Positions 15,595-25,485 of a DNA stretch of 46,408 nucleotides are shown in pieces (within the stretch, counting starts at the first letter, position 1; every line of letters starts with the position of its first letter). Both the position numbers and the translations under genes were made by a program. The stretch spans positions 1-46,408 of the forward strand of contig JBGAIH010000037.1 in the NCBI GenBank assembly GCA_044225675.1, written 5' to 3'. The notes beneath the pieces are model-generated. The model did no database searches. It was not told the DNA's origin and worked only from the letters and a program-made list of their open reading frames with translations. The DNA comes from JACMQX01 sp044225675. Its GTDB lineage: Bacteria; Pseudomonadota; Gammaproteobacteria; Burkholderiales; Burkholderiaceae_C.

Positions 15595-15634
15595 CTGGGG
15601 TCCCCGTCCGCGCCGCTCGATCAGGGCCGGCCGC

Positions 15635-18028
15635 TCAGGCCCCGGCCAGCCGCTTCCAGGTCTCCATCACGCTGTCGGGATTGAGCGAAACGGAGTCGAT
15701 GCCTTCGTCGGCCAGCCATTGGGCGAAATCCGGATGGTCGCTGGGCCCCTGCCCGCAGATGCCGACGTACTTGCCCTGCGCCTTGCAGGCCGCGATCGCG
15801 CGGCTGAGCATGGCCTTGACGGCGGGGTCGCGTTCGTCGAAATCGGCGGCCAGGAGTTCCAGGCCCGAGTCGCGGTCGAGGCCGAGAGTCAGCTGCGTGA
15901 GGTCGTTCGAGCCGATCGAGAAGCCGTCGAAGAACTTCAGGAAGTCATCCGCCAGGATCGCGTTGCTCGGCACTTCGCACATCATGATGAGCTTGAGGCC
16001 GTTCTCGCCCCGGCGCAGGCCGTGCAGGCCCAGCAGCTGCGTGACCTTCTCGGCCTGGCCCAGCGTGCGCACGAACGGCACCATGACCTGTACATTGGTC
16101 AGGCCCATGTCGTCGCGCACGCGGCGCAGCGCGTCGCACTCCATGGCGAACGCCTCACCGAACTCCGCACTGATGTAGCGCGCCGCGCCGCGGAAACCGA
16201 GCATCGGGTTCTCTTCCTCCGGCTCGTAGCGCGAGCCGCCGATGAGCTTGCGGTACTCGTTGGACTTGAAGTCCGACAGGCGCACGATCACCGGCTTGGG
16301 CCAGAACGCCGCAGCGATGGTCGCCACGCCCTCGGCCACCTTGTCGACGTAGAAGGCCCGTGGCGAAGCATGGCCGCGCGCCACCGACTCCACGGCCTTC
16401 TTGAGGTCGGTGTCGACGTTCGGGTAGTCGAGGATCGCCTTGGGGTGGACGCCGATGTTGTTGTTGATGATGAACTCCAGCCGCGCCAGGCCCACGCCTT
16501 CATTGGGCAGCTGGCAGAAGTCGAAGGCCAGCTGCGGATTGCCCACATTCATCATGATCTTGGTCCGGATCGGCGGCATTTCGCCACGCTGGACCTCGGT
16601 CACCTCGGTCTCGATCAGCCCGTCGTAGATATGGCCGGTGTCGCCCTCGGCACAGCTGACAGTAACCAGCGTGCCGTCGGCGAGGCGCTCGGTCGCGTCG
16701 CCGCAGCCGACCACGGCCGGGATGCCCAGCTCGCGCGCGATGATGGCTGCATGGCAGGTCCGCCCACCGCGGTTGGTCACGATGGCGCTGGCACGCTTCA
16801 TCACCGGTTCCCAGTTCGGGTCGGTCATGTCGGTCACCAGAATGTCGCCGGGCTGGACCTTGTCCATCTCGCCGATGTGGCTCACCAGCCGGACGGGGCC
16901 CGTGCCGATCTTCTGCCCGATGGCGCGGCCTTCGGCCAGCACGGTGCCGGTGCCCTTGAGCTTGTAGCGCAGCTCCGCCTTGCCCTGCTGCTGGCTCTTC
17001 ACCGTCTCGGGACGCGCCTGCAGGATGTAGAGCTGGCCGTCCACGCCGTCCTTGCCCCATTCGATGTCCATCGGCCGGCCATAGTGCTTCTCGATCACAA
17101 GGGCATAGCGGGCGAGTTGCTCCACTTCAGCATCCGTGAGCGAGAAGCGGTTGCGCATCTCGGCCGGCACGTCGGTGGTCCGCACGAGCTTGCCGGTCCG
17201 GGCCTTCTCGTCGGCCGGGGCGAACTCCATCTGGATCAGCTTGGAGCCCAGGTTGCGGCGGATCACTGCGCGCTTGCCAGCCTGGAGCATCGGCTTGTGG
17301 ACATAGAACTCGTCAGGGTTGACGGCGCCCTGCACCACCGTCTCGCCCAGGCCATAGCTGGAGGTGATGAAGACCACCTGGTCGAAGCCCGATTCGGTGT
17401 CGATCGTGAACATCACGCCTGCGGCGCCCAGGTCGGAGCGCACCATGCGCTGCACGCCTGCGCTCAGGGCGACGTCGGCATGCGCGAAGCCCTTGTGCAC
17501 GCGGTAGCTGATGGCCCGGTCGTTGTAGAGCGAGGCGAACACCTCCTTCATCTTGTGCAGCACGTCGTCGATGCCCACGACGTTGAGGAAGGTCTCCTGC
17601 TGGCCGGCGAAGGAAGCATCGGGCAGGTCTTCGGCGGTGGCCGACGAACGCACCGCGAAACTGGCCTGCGCGTTGCCCGCGCTCAGCGTCGCAAACGCCT
17701 CGGCGATCGCCTTCTGCAGGTCGGCCGGAAAGGGCTGCGCCTCCACCATGGCCCGGATCTCGGCACCGGCAGCCGCCAGCGCGCGCACATCCTCGGTGTC
17801 CAGCGAGGCCAGGCGCGCATTGATGCGATCGCTCAGACCGTCATGTTTCAGGAACTCGCGGAACGCGTGCGCCGTGGTGGCAAAGCCCGTGGGCACCCGC
17901 ACGCCTTGCGGCAGCTGCGAGATCATTTCGCCGAGGCTGGCGTTCTTGCCGCCAACCGCCTCGACGTCACTCATTCTCAGGTTCTCAAACGGAACGACCA
18001 GGGCGGTCGGGCTGAAAAGTGCAGACAT
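15635..18028 (-). CDS. ppsA: Phosphoenolpyruvate synthase
   Basis: A 797-residue enzyme converting pyruvate and ATP to PEP, AMP and phosphate in gluconeogenesis. It has an N-terminal ATP-grasp domain (SDVEAVGGKNASLGEMI near residue 20). The swivelling phosphohistidine domain reads GGRTCHAAIIARELGIPAVVGC with His426. The C-terminal PEP/pyruvate barrel includes GSNDLTQLTLGLDRD and the active-site Cys of GICGQGPSD. I use ATG 18028 (MSALFSPTALVVPF), matching family length; the frame to 18265 extends into the promoter region. Divergent from ppsR, which encodes its regulator. Confidence 0.96.
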   Translation of the reverse strand: MSALFSPTALVVPFENLRMSDVEAVGGKNASLGEMISQLPQGVRVPTGFATTAHAFREFLKHDGLSDRINARLASLDTEDVRALAAAGAEIRAMVEAQPFPADLQKAIAEAFATLSAGNAQASFAVRSSATAEDLPDASFAGQQETFLNVVGIDDVLHKMKEVFASLYNDRAISYRVHKGFAHADVALSAGVQRMVRSDLGAAGVMFTIDTESGFDQVVFITSSYGLGETVVQGAVNPDEFYVHKPMLQAGKRAVIRRNLGSKLIQMEFAPADEKARTGKLVRTTDVPAEMRNRFSLTDAEVEQLARYALVIEKHYGRPMDIEWGKDGVDGQLYILQARPETVKSQQQGKAELRYKLKGTGTVLAEGRAIGQKIGTGPVRLVSHIGEMDKVQPGDILVTDMTDPNWEPVMKRASAIVTNRGGRTCHAAIIARELGIPAVVGCGDATERLADGTLVTVSCAEGDTGHIYDGLIETEVTEVQRGEMPPIRTKIMMNVGNPQLAFDFCQLPNEGVGLARLEFIINNNIGVHPKAILDYPNVDTDLKKAVESVARGHASPRAFYVDKVAEGVATIAAAFWPKPVIVRLSDFKSNEYRKLIGGSRYEPEEENPMLGFRGAARYISAEFGEAFAMECDALRRVRDDMGLTNVQVMVPFVRTLGQAEKVTQLLGLHGLRRGENGLKLIMMCEVPSNAILADDFLKFFDGFSIGSNDLTQLTLGLDRDSGLELLAADFDERDPAVKAMLSRAIAACKAQGKYVGICGQGPSDHPDFAQWLADEGIDSVSLNPDSVMETWKRLAGA

Positions 18029-18193
18029 GGGAAAGCTCCAGAAGTTAAAACCGGTGCTGCGCAGGCCTCGCCGCGATGGCGGCGCGCTGCGTCCATGCTG
18101 GCGCTGGGACTTTGTGCTTGTTCGAATGGGTCGGGCCGGCGCATGGGGAAAAACGGGTATCCGCAGGATATTTGGATAATGGCCGTGATTGTA

Positions 18194-18209
18194 GGCGGGC
18201 CGGCCCGCC
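18194..18209. repeat. Perfect 16-bp palindrome in the ppsA-ppsR intergenic region
   Basis: GGCGGGCCGGCCCGCC is self-complementary over 16 bp and lies 44 bp before ppsR, in the 224-bp divergent region. Upstream (about 18163-18175) is another short inverted repeat, TATCCGCAGGATA. Either could be an operator; GC bias makes the first less striking. Confidence 0.4.
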
Positions 18210-18252
18210 GGTACCTGACCATCCTGCCCCTTCACTGAAAGCGCCGCCCCGC

Positions 18253-19077
18253 ATGCTGCCGACACGCACCGTCTTCTTCATCTCCGATGGCACGGGGATC
18301 ACGGCCGAGACCTTCGGCAACGCCATCATGGCCCAGTTCGAGCTCAAGGCCCGGCACATCCGGCTGCCCTTCATCGACAGCGTGGACAAGGCCCACCAGG
18401 CGGTGCGGCAGATCAACCACACCGCCCTGGTCGAAGGCAAGAAGCCCATCGTCTTCACCACGCTCGTGAACATGGAAGTCCTCGGCGTGATCAAGACCGG
18501 CTGCCAGGGCATGCTGCTGGACATGTTCGGCACCTTCGTGCGGCCCCTGGAGACCGAACTGGGCCTCACGTCCAACCACCGGATCGGCCGCTTCAGCGAC
18601 GTCAGCAAGAGCAAGGAATACAACGACCGGATCGAAGCCATCAACTTCAGCCTGTCGCATGACGACGGGCAGTCCAACCGCGACCTGCAGGCTGCCGACG
18701 TGATTCTGGTGGGCGTGAGTCGCAGCGGCAAGACGCCGACCTCGCTCTACCTGGCCATGCAGTACGGACTGAAGGCCGCCAACTACCCGCTGATCCCCGA
18801 AGACTTCGAGCGGCGCCAGCTGCCGCCCGCGCTGGTGCCGCACCGCGCCAAGATCTTCGGCCTGACCATCCAGCCCGAGCGGCTCAGCGAGATCCGCAAC
18901 GAGCGGCGGCCGAACTCTAAATACGCCTCGCTCGACAACTGCCGGGCCGAAGTCAACGAGGCCGAGGCCATGATGCGCCGCGCCGGCATCCGCTGGCTGT
19001 CGACGACCACCAAGTCGATCGAGGAGATCGCCACCACGATCCTGCAGGAAGTCCGGCCGGAGCGGCTCGACTACTGA
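18253..19077 (+). CDS. ppsR: PEP synthase regulatory protein (kinase/pyrophosphorylase)
   Basis: A 274-residue DUF299-family protein from ATG 18253, close to E. coli PpsR in length. It should inactivate PEP synthase by ADP-dependent threonine phosphorylation and reactivate it by Pi-dependent dephosphorylation. Diagnostic segments are FFISDGTGITAETFGNAI at the N-terminus, the P-loop-like VGVSRSGKTPTSLYLA near residue 155 and the C-terminal RRAGIRWLSTTTKSIEEIA. It is divergently transcribed from its target gene ppsA. Confidence 0.95.
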   Translation: MLPTRTVFFISDGTGITAETFGNAIMAQFELKARHIRLPFIDSVDKAHQAVRQINHTALVEGKKPIVFTTLVNMEVLGVIKTGCQGMLLDMFGTFVRPLETELGLTSNHRIGRFSDVSKSKEYNDRIEAINFSLSHDDGQSNRDLQAADVILVGVSRSGKTPTSLYLAMQYGLKAANYPLIPEDFERRQLPPALVPHRAKIFGLTIQPERLSEIRNERRPNSKYASLDNCRAEVNEAEAMMRRAGIRWLSTTTKSIEEIATTILQEVRPERLDY

Positions 19078-19097
19078 GCCCTGGATCCGGCTCCGAT

Positions 19098-19880
19098 TCA
19101 GGCACCGATCAGGAACTGCGGCACCCCGTCGGCCGCACGCGCGGCCTCGCAAGGCACGTTCCAGATGCCAGCCACGGCCTCGGGCGACAGCACCGTGGCC
19201 GCCGGCCCCCAGGCCTCGACCCGGCCCTGCTTGAGCAGCAGCACGTCATCGGCGTAGCGCAGCGCGAGATTGAGGTCGTGCAGCACGGCCACCACCCCCA
19301 CGCCACGTCCATGCGCCCAGGCCTGTACGAGGCGAAGCACCTGATGCTGGTGCGACAGGTCGAGAGCGGCCGTCGGCTCATCGAGCAGCAGCCAGCGGGG
19401 CCGCTCATCAGGCGAGGTCTCCCAGACCTGGCACAGCACCCGCGCCAGCTGCGCCCGCGCCTTCTCCCCGCCCGACAGCGTGTTGAGCACGCGATGCTGC
19501 AACTCCAGCACGCCGGTCGCACGCAGCGCGTCGTCGATCAGCCCTTCCTCGTTGGAGGCGGGTCGCAACCGGTGCGGATAGCGGCCGAGCTGCACGATCT
19601 CGCGCACGGTGAAGTCGAAGGCCGAGGACGCATCCTGCGGCATGAAGGCGCGCTGCAGGGCCAGCTGCGTTGCCGACTGCGCGCCCAGCGTCTGGCCGTT
19701 CAGCAGCACCTGCCCCCCGTGCGGCGCGCGCAATCCCGCCATCAGGCCCAGCAGGGTCGACTTGCCGGCACCATTGGGGCCGAGGATTGCCGTGACCCGG
19801 CCCGGCGGGAAGCGCAGGCTGAGGGGCGCCAGCAATTCCCGACGCCCTGCCCGTGCCGCGACGCCAAGCAGCTCGATCAC
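19098..19880 (-). CDS. hmuV: Heme ABC transporter ATP-binding protein
   Basis: A 260-residue ABC ATPase with Walker A GPNGAGKST at residues 34-42, a Q-loop in FMPQDASSAFDFTV, signature LSGGEKARAQLARVL near 137 and Walker B LLLDEPTAALD near 165. It powers heme entry to the cytoplasm with HmuU. The start is GTG 19880, overlapping the hmuU stop (GTGA), and the product ends the hmuR-S-T-U-V gene string. Heme specificity comes from the operon, not from this protein alone. Confidence 0.93.
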   Translation of the reverse strand: MIELLGVAARAGRRELLAPLSLRFPPGRVTAILGPNGAGKSTLLGLMAGLRAPHGGQVLLNGQTLGAQSATQLALQRAFMPQDASSAFDFTVREIVQLGRYPHRLRPASNEEGLIDDALRATGVLELQHRVLNTLSGGEKARAQLARVLCQVWETSPDERPRWLLLDEPTAALDLSHQHQVLRLVQAWAHGRGVGVVAVLHDLNLALRYADDVLLLKQGRVEAWGPAATVLSPEAVAGIWNVPCEAARAADGVPQFLIGA

Positions 19881-20932
19881 AGCACCCTCCCCCGCACCCG
19901 GTGCAGCAGAGCCAGAAAGAAGGGCACGCCGATCAGCGCCGTCAGAACACCCAGCGGCAGCTCGGCCGGCCGGGCCACCGTCCGGGCCACGCTGTCGGCC
20001 AGCAGCACCAGCGCAGCGCCCAGCAACGCCGACCCGGGCAGCACCACCCGATGACCGGGCCCTGCGACCAGGCGCACCATGTGCGGCGCGACCAGGCCGA
20101 CGAATCCGATGATTCCGGTCGTCGCGGTGACGCTGCCGACGGCCAGCGCGGTGACGACCACCGCGATGCGCTTGACCCGCTCGACCGGCACGCCCAGCAG
20201 GGCCGCCTGGCTTTCTCCCAATGCGATCGCATCGAGCGGCCGGGCCAGCGCCAGCCCGGCGCCGCTGGCAAGCACCACGAGTGCGCTGACCAGCGCGACA
20301 GCGCTCCAGCGCGCGCCGCCCAGGCTGCCGAGCAGCCAGAACTGGATGTTGCGCAGCTGCTCATCGGTCGCCAGAAAATTCAGCAGCCCGAGCCCGGCGC
20401 CTGCAAGCGCGTTCACTGCAATCCCGGCCAGCAGCATCATGCCGAGCCGGGTGCCGCCTTCATGCTGGGAGAACGCGTAGATCAGGCCGGTCACGCCCAG
20501 GCCCCCGAGAAATGCCATGAGCACCAGCGTCCAGCTTCCAAGCTGTCGCGGAAGATCCGGAAGCCACTGGCTGCCCAGCACGATGCCGGCTGCGGCCGCG
20601 AGCGCCGCTCCGCTGCTGATGCCGATCAGCCCCGGGTCGGCCAGCGGATTGCGAAACAACCCCTGCATGAGAGCACCCGCGAGCCCAAGGCCCGCGCCAG
20701 CGGCCACGCCCAGCACCAGACGCGGCAACCGGATGTTGAAGAAGACCAGATGCTCTGGCGACGGCGTGGACTGGCCGATCAGCCCCTCCCACAGCAGCGT
20801 CGCCAGTTGCTGGGGCGCAATGGCGTAGGCGCCACGCGCGCTGGCAAAGACGAAGGCCAGCGTCACGAGCACGAGACCGGCCGTGAGCGTCGCGCGGGGC
20901 GACAGGCGGGTCGTCAGACTGCCGGCACTCAT
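19877..20932 (-). CDS. hmuU: Heme ABC transporter permease
   Basis: A 351-residue FecCD/BtuC-type permease with about ten membrane helices. Family motifs include RLPRLVLGVAAGAGLGLAGALMQ near residue 68 (BtuC-type coupling region LPR) and GFVGLVAPHMVR near 280. It starts at ATG 20932, overlapping the hmuT stop by ATGA, and its end overlaps hmuV. Together with HmuT and HmuV it forms the inner-membrane heme importer. Confidence 0.93.
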   Translation of the reverse strand: MSAGSLTTRLSPRATLTAGLVLVTLAFVFASARGAYAIAPQQLATLLWEGLIGQSTPSPEHLVFFNIRLPRLVLGVAAGAGLGLAGALMQGLFRNPLADPGLIGISSGAALAAAAGIVLGSQWLPDLPRQLGSWTLVLMAFLGGLGVTGLIYAFSQHEGGTRLGMMLLAGIAVNALAGAGLGLLNFLATDEQLRNIQFWLLGSLGGARWSAVALVSALVVLASGAGLALARPLDAIALGESQAALLGVPVERVKRIAVVVTALAVGSVTATTGIIGFVGLVAPHMVRLVAGPGHRVVLPGSALLGAALVLLADSVARTVARPAELPLGVLTALIGVPFFLALLHRVRGRVL

Positions 20933-21897
20933 GTGGCCAGGAACCTGCGGTGCAATTCACCCACGGCAGCCGGCAGGCGCGGCCCGAAGCCGAGCAGCAG
21001 CAAGGCGTCCATCGTGACCAGCGCCTTGCGCCGATAGGCTGGCGTGAGGGCCAGCTCGGGCCGCGACCAGAAGCGGTCGACGCCGCCATGCGCCTCCACA
21101 CTTTGCGTGCTGGTCAGGATCACGTCCGGTGCTGCCGCCGCCATGGCTTCGGCCGTCATCGGTCGGTAGCCCTCGAAGCCCGCCAGGCAATTGGCGCCGC
21201 CTGCGAGGCGGATCATCGCGTCGGCCGCCGTGCGCTCGCCGGAGACCTGCGGGCTGCCGCTGTGCGACAGCACGAACAGCACACGGGGCCGCGACCGACT
21301 CATCGAAGCCACGCGCTGCGACACGGCGGCCCAGTCCGCCTCGAGTCGAGCCAGGTGCGCCGCCGCCTGCGCCTGGCGGCCTGCCGCGCGGCCGACCGCC
21401 TGGAACTTGCGCTGCACCTCGCCCCAGGTGTGGTCGGCCTGCACCAGCTCCACCCTCACGCCGGCGCTTCGCACCTGGTCGAGCACCACGGCCGGTCCCG
21501 CCTCGGTCGTGGCGATGATGGCATCCGGCCGCAGCGAGAGCAGCCCTTCGGCCGACAGCTGACGCATGTAGCCGACCTTGGGCGTCGCCAGCGCCGCCGC
21601 CGGATACAGGCTGGTGGTGTCCGTACCCACCAGCTGAGCCTGGGCGCCCAACGCGTACACCACTTCGGTGATGGCCCCCGTCACGGTCACGAGACGGGGG
21701 CCGGTGCCCTGCGCCGAGCCGGCCAGCGGCATGAGAGTGGCCGTCCCGCCCAGGATCGACGCCCCCATCCATCGAAGAGCGGCGCGTCGGCGAATGGCTG
21801 CATCCTCTGGCGACATGAAAGCGCCCGCCAGATGAACAAGCCCCGGTTGGCCCGACGGCGATGCTGCGGCCGGGACGAGACGGCGGCGCCCGCTCAT
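20929..21897 (-). CDS. hmuT: Heme ABC transporter substrate-binding protein
   Basis: A 322-residue class III periplasmic binding protein (PF01497 type): RLVTVTGAITEVVYALGA, the domain-swap helix around ARLEADWAAVSQRV, and GFEGYRPMTAEAMAAAAPDVIL. The start at ATG 21897 forms an ATGA overlap with hmuS, matching the coupling seen at the next two junctions. It gives a long N-terminal head before the signal sequence. ATG 21816 would give a compact signal with a twin-Arg-like RRRAALRWMG and hydrophobic core. Either way the mature protein starts near AQGTGPRL. Periplasmic heme carrier for HmuUV. Confidence 0.9.
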   Translation of the reverse strand: MSGRRRLVPAAASPSGQPGLVHLAGAFMSPEDAAIRRRAALRWMGASILGGTATLMPLAGSAQGTGPRLVTVTGAITEVVYALGAQAQLVGTDTTSLYPAAALATPKVGYMRQLSAEGLLSLRPDAIIATTEAGPAVVLDQVRSAGVRVELVQADHTWGEVQRKFQAVGRAAGRQAQAAAHLARLEADWAAVSQRVASMSRSRPRVLFVLSHSGSPQVSGERTAADAMIRLAGGANCLAGFEGYRPMTAEAMAAAAPDVILTSTQSVEAHGGVDRFWSRPELALTPAYRRKALVTMDALLLLGFGPRLPAAVGELHRRFLAT

Positions 21898-23027
21898 GCT
21901 GCAAGCGCTCCGGCGACCGGCAGGCGCCGCACGATACTGCGCCAGGCCTCCAGCTCGGGCTGACCAGGCTTGCGCGCACCGAAGAACATGGCCATGAGTC
22001 CGCCGTTCGCGTCGAACGCCTCGACCGAGGTCACCACGCCATCGCTCGTGGGCTTCTCCACCACCCAGACGCTGCGGATCAGGTCCTCCCGCAGATGCAG
22101 ATTGAAGCCGGGATCGAGAACATTGAGCCAGCGCGCAGCCGGCGCACCACCCCGGGCCGGCACGTCCATCGGCTCGACGCGCCTGACGGGTCCGGTGTGG
22201 ATCTGGATGCAGCCCGGGCTGCCGACGAACACCATGATCGGCGTGCCGTCCATCGCCGCCTCACCAAGCAGACGCTCGAGCGTGCCGGTGGGTGCGCGCT
22301 GTGTGAAGCGGCCCTCCATCAGGCGAAAGCTCTGCTGTCGCTCGACGTCGAACTTCTTCATCAGCGGAAAGAACTCGTGCGTGTCCTTCATCGAGCCCCA
22401 GGCTTGCGCGAGCGCCTCGGTATCCACCTCCCGATCCGGCCGCACGGCGGCGGGCGCCTGCGAGGCGCCGAAGAGGTACTCCAGCGACGCATCGGCATGC
22501 TGCGCAGCGACCGCGTCAAAGGCTTCGCGGTCCGTGGCCTCGCGCGGGTAGATCTTGTGGACCGCCACGCCCTGCGGATCAAAAAATTGCAGGCTCGTCG
22601 CTGGCGGATTGCCGGGCTGGGTGGCCGGCTCGGTGACTCGGAAGCCAGCGTGCCAGCGGTCGAAGAACAGCCGCAGGTCGATGTCTTCGCCGAGTGCAAG
22701 GCCCACGTGTCCCGCAGCGGAGAGCTTGCGGTAGACCCCGGTCTTCTCATGCACCGTCGAATCGTTGCGGGTCAATGCCATCAGCGGCCCGCACAGCTCC
22801 AGCGACTGCAGCAGGTCGATCCACGGCCCGCGCAGGGGGACGGCCTTGAGCGCGCCGTCGTGGCTGCCGGCGTGGGCCGCAATGGCCTGCCCTTCGCTGA
22901 TGCCGATGGCCTCGGCTGCCTCGCGGGCCCGTTTGCCGGACCCGCGTGCCGCGCCGAACCGTTCGCGGATCGTGCTGGCATTCGCCAGTGCGCCTGTGCT
23001 GGCGCTGGTGGATGTGGCTGCATTCAT
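21894..23027 (-). CDS. hmuS: Hemin-degrading factor / heme chaperone HmuS
   Basis: A 377-residue HemS/ChuS/HmuS-family protein formed by two similar halves; the C-terminal half contains GRFTQRAPTGTLERLLGEA and SPGCIQIHTGPVRR. Members bind heme after import and deliver it or open the ring. The start is ATG 23027 (MNAATSTSAS) with GGAG nine bases ahead; the frame to 23150 overlaps hmuR and is rejected. It lies 37 bp after hmuR and overlaps hmuT by four bases, so it is in one operon with them. Confidence 0.92.
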   Translation of the reverse strand: MNAATSTSASTGALANASTIRERFGAARGSGKRAREAAEAIGISEGQAIAAHAGSHDGALKAVPLRGPWIDLLQSLELCGPLMALTRNDSTVHEKTGVYRKLSAAGHVGLALGEDIDLRLFFDRWHAGFRVTEPATQPGNPPATSLQFFDPQGVAVHKIYPREATDREAFDAVAAQHADASLEYLFGASQAPAAVRPDREVDTEALAQAWGSMKDTHEFFPLMKKFDVERQQSFRLMEGRFTQRAPTGTLERLLGEAAMDGTPIMVFVGSPGCIQIHTGPVRRVEPMDVPARGGAPAARWLNVLDPGFNLHLREDLIRSVWVVEKPTSDGVVTSVEAFDANGGLMAMFFGARKPGQPELEAWRSIVRRLPVAGALAA

Positions 23028-23064
23028 GGGTGATGTACTCCTTGGGGTGTGGAACGTCGTCCGC

Positions 23065-25377
23065 TCAGAAATCCGCAACCAGCGCCACGCGCACGTAGCG
23101 CCCCGGCTGGGTGTAGGCATCGGCCACCGGCGAGTTGGCCGCCACGCCAATCACGTCGGACCAGTTCCAGTACTTGCGGTCGGTCAGGTTGTAGATGCCG
23201 GCGTTCAGCCGCACGGTCCGGCTCAGGCGCCACTGCCCGCTCAGATCGAAGGTCGTGGCCTGCGGCGTCTTGAACTGCGTGGCGGCGCCATCGATGTCCT
23301 GCGCCTTCTTGGCGGCGCGGTGCGTCACGTCGAGACGGCCGCTCCAGGGGCCGCTGTCGTACTTGACGCCCAGGCTCAGGCGCTCGGGCTGGATCGAGTT
23401 GACGGGCTTGCCGGTGTTGGTGTCGCGGCCCTGGGTGCGGCCATAGGCAAATGGGGTGCTGAAGGCGCCGCCGAGCGCTCGACCCCAGTCGAAGTCCCCT
23501 TTGACCTCGAAACCGCTGATGCGGACCTTGCCGATGTTCACCGTCTGGAAGATCGTCGGGTTGCCGGGCACGCCTGCGCCGCCCACCTGCCGGGTCTCTT
23601 CGATGAAGTCCTTGAAGCGACCCGTGAACGCTGCGACGTCCAGCGACAGCTTCCCAGTCCGGCCGCGCACCCCCAGCTCGAGGTTCTGGCTCTTCTCGGG
23701 CTTGAGGTTCGGGTTGGGAATGGTCTTGTAGAACGCGGTGATGTTCTCGAAATAGCCGTTGACCTGATTCGCGTTGGGCGCCTTGAAGCCGGCTGCATAG
23801 TTGCCATAGACGCTCCAGGATGGCGTCGCGCGGAACAGCACGCCCAGCTTGGGCGAGGTCGCCGAGCCCGACAGCGAGGCCGCTGGCGTGGTTGACGGAG
23901 GCGAGAAGCCCGCTTGCGAGGCGTCGAGCGAGAAGCGGTCGATCCGCACGCCCGGCGTGATGCTCCAGGCGCCACCGACAAACTCGTCCTGCAGATAGAA
24001 CGCCACGCTCGACTCGCGCGTGTCGGGAAAGCGCTTGAGGGGGAAGGTCTCGCCTGCGGCCGGCGTGAGGCCGGTCTGCCGGTTGTTGATCCGGGCGCGG
24101 GTGGTGTCCAGGCCATAGGTGATCTTCTGCGACCAGCCGCCCGCCATCCGCACGACCTTGGCGGCCTGCAGGTTCGCCTGGAAGGTGCGTTCGTCGTAGG
24201 TCGTGTCACGGACCCGGTCGGCCGCCGTGTTGCGGTCCTCGAAGGTGTACTCGCGTGAATGCGCGTCCTGCACACTCAGCACGGCCTGCAGTTCATCGGC
24301 CAGGGCCGAGTTCACGCGCCAGCGCCCGTCCCATGTCAGGCGGTCGCGCTCCATGTCGGTGAATGCGTTGGCGCGGACGGTGGACGTCGCCGTCAGTGGC
24401 GGCTTGGCAATGGCCGACAGCAGCGTGTAGTCGGCCCGCTTGTCGACGTGCTCCAGCGTCAGCACGTGGCGCTGCCCACCTCCGGGCGTCCACACGAATT
24501 TGCCCAGCAGCGCGCGGCCCTTGTCGGTCTCGGGGTTGGGCGCGGTCCGGTCGACGTTCGCAGCGTTGTTGGAACCCATGTTCTTCAAGCCGTCGGAGCG
24601 GCTGGTGTTCAGTCCGAGCAGCCACTGCGCGGACTCGCCGATGCGGCCGGCCACCGTGCCGCCGACGTTCACGCCCTTGTCATCGCCGTCATAGCCGACC
24701 GAGGCCGTGCCGCCCAGGGCCTTGCCCGGCGCGAGGAACTGCTCCGGGTCCACGGTGACGAAGTGAACCAGCCCTCCCATGGCGTCCGAGCCATAGAGCG
24801 CCGACGCCGCACCCCGCACCACCTCCACGCGCTGGATCAGCCCGATGTCCAGATAGTCGCGGCCGAAGGCATTGGCACTGAACACGTAGCTGCGTGGCTG
24901 GCGAATGCCATCGACCAGCATCAGCACGCGGTTGCCGTCGAGTCCACGGATGTTGAAGCCGGCATTCTGGTCGCGTCCGAAGGCCGGCTGGCCCGCCAGC
25001 GTGAAGCGCGCTGCCGAGCGCTTGACCACCACATTGGGCAGGTCGCGCGCAAGGTCACGGATGTCGCGGATCTGCCTTTCCTCAATCTGCTGCCGGTTGA
25101 TCACGTCGATGCTCATCGGCAACTCGTCCGGGTCCTGCTCGCTGCGCGAGCCGCTGATGACCACCTCCTTCAGCGCCCCGGCTGCGGCCACGGTCGTGGC
25201 GGGTGCTGCAGTCCGGACCTGTGCCGCCGAGGGGGCGCCCTGAGTTGGCACCTGGCCTGGAGACTGCGCCTGGGCGGTCGCCAGCGTGCCGCAGGCCAGC
25301 GCGACCAGCCAGGGAAGTCGCCGCAGGGGCAGATGGAAAGGAACGGAGGAAACGCGGAATGCGTCGGGGTTTGCCAC
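23065..25377 (-). CDS. hmuR: TonB-dependent heme/hemoglobin outer-membrane receptor
   Basis: A 770-residue receptor from GTG 25377, which has AAGG at good spacing and is followed by a signal peptide ending ATAQA. ATG 25422 would add 15 residues. A TonB-box-like LKEVVISGSR leads into the plug (VINRQQIEERQIRDIRDLARDLP, SALYGSDAMGGLVHFVT), followed by a 22-strand barrel ending in Phe (ALVADF). The segment FKAPNANQVNGYFEN near residue 520 corresponds to the FRAP region of heme receptors. First gene of the hmu operon, with a Fur-box promoter upstream. Confidence 0.93.
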   Translation of the reverse strand: MANPDAFRVSSVPFHLPLRRLPWLVALACGTLATAQAQSPGQVPTQGAPSAAQVRTAAPATTVAAAGALKEVVISGSRSEQDPDELPMSIDVINRQQIEERQIRDIRDLARDLPNVVVKRSAARFTLAGQPAFGRDQNAGFNIRGLDGNRVLMLVDGIRQPRSYVFSANAFGRDYLDIGLIQRVEVVRGAASALYGSDAMGGLVHFVTVDPEQFLAPGKALGGTASVGYDGDDKGVNVGGTVAGRIGESAQWLLGLNTSRSDGLKNMGSNNAANVDRTAPNPETDKGRALLGKFVWTPGGGQRHVLTLEHVDKRADYTLLSAIAKPPLTATSTVRANAFTDMERDRLTWDGRWRVNSALADELQAVLSVQDAHSREYTFEDRNTAADRVRDTTYDERTFQANLQAAKVVRMAGGWSQKITYGLDTTRARINNRQTGLTPAAGETFPLKRFPDTRESSVAFYLQDEFVGGAWSITPGVRIDRFSLDASQAGFSPPSTTPAASLSGSATSPKLGVLFRATPSWSVYGNYAAGFKAPNANQVNGYFENITAFYKTIPNPNLKPEKSQNLELGVRGRTGKLSLDVAAFTGRFKDFIEETRQVGGAGVPGNPTIFQTVNIGKVRISGFEVKGDFDWGRALGGAFSTPFAYGRTQGRDTNTGKPVNSIQPERLSLGVKYDSGPWSGRLDVTHRAAKKAQDIDGAATQFKTPQATTFDLSGQWRLSRTVRLNAGIYNLTDRKYWNWSDVIGVAANSPVADAYTQPGRYVRVALVADF

Positions 25378-25485
25378 GATGAAGCCTTGTGATGACAGTT
25401 GAAAAACAACTGCTGGCTGCATGGAGGCGCGCTGATCGCTTGAAGCGACGCGGCGGCCCGAGTGGCTAGCGGGTGATGGGCATCA

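Noticed and set aside
15719..18238. Plus-strand open frame of 839 codons
   Set aside because: Antisense shadow of ppsA, whose catalytic motifs are clear on the minus strand.
19853..21037. Gln/His/Arg-rich plus-strand frame of 394 codons
   Set aside because: Opposite hmuU and hmuT, with no plausible start signal; composition typical of reversed hydrophobic coding sequence.
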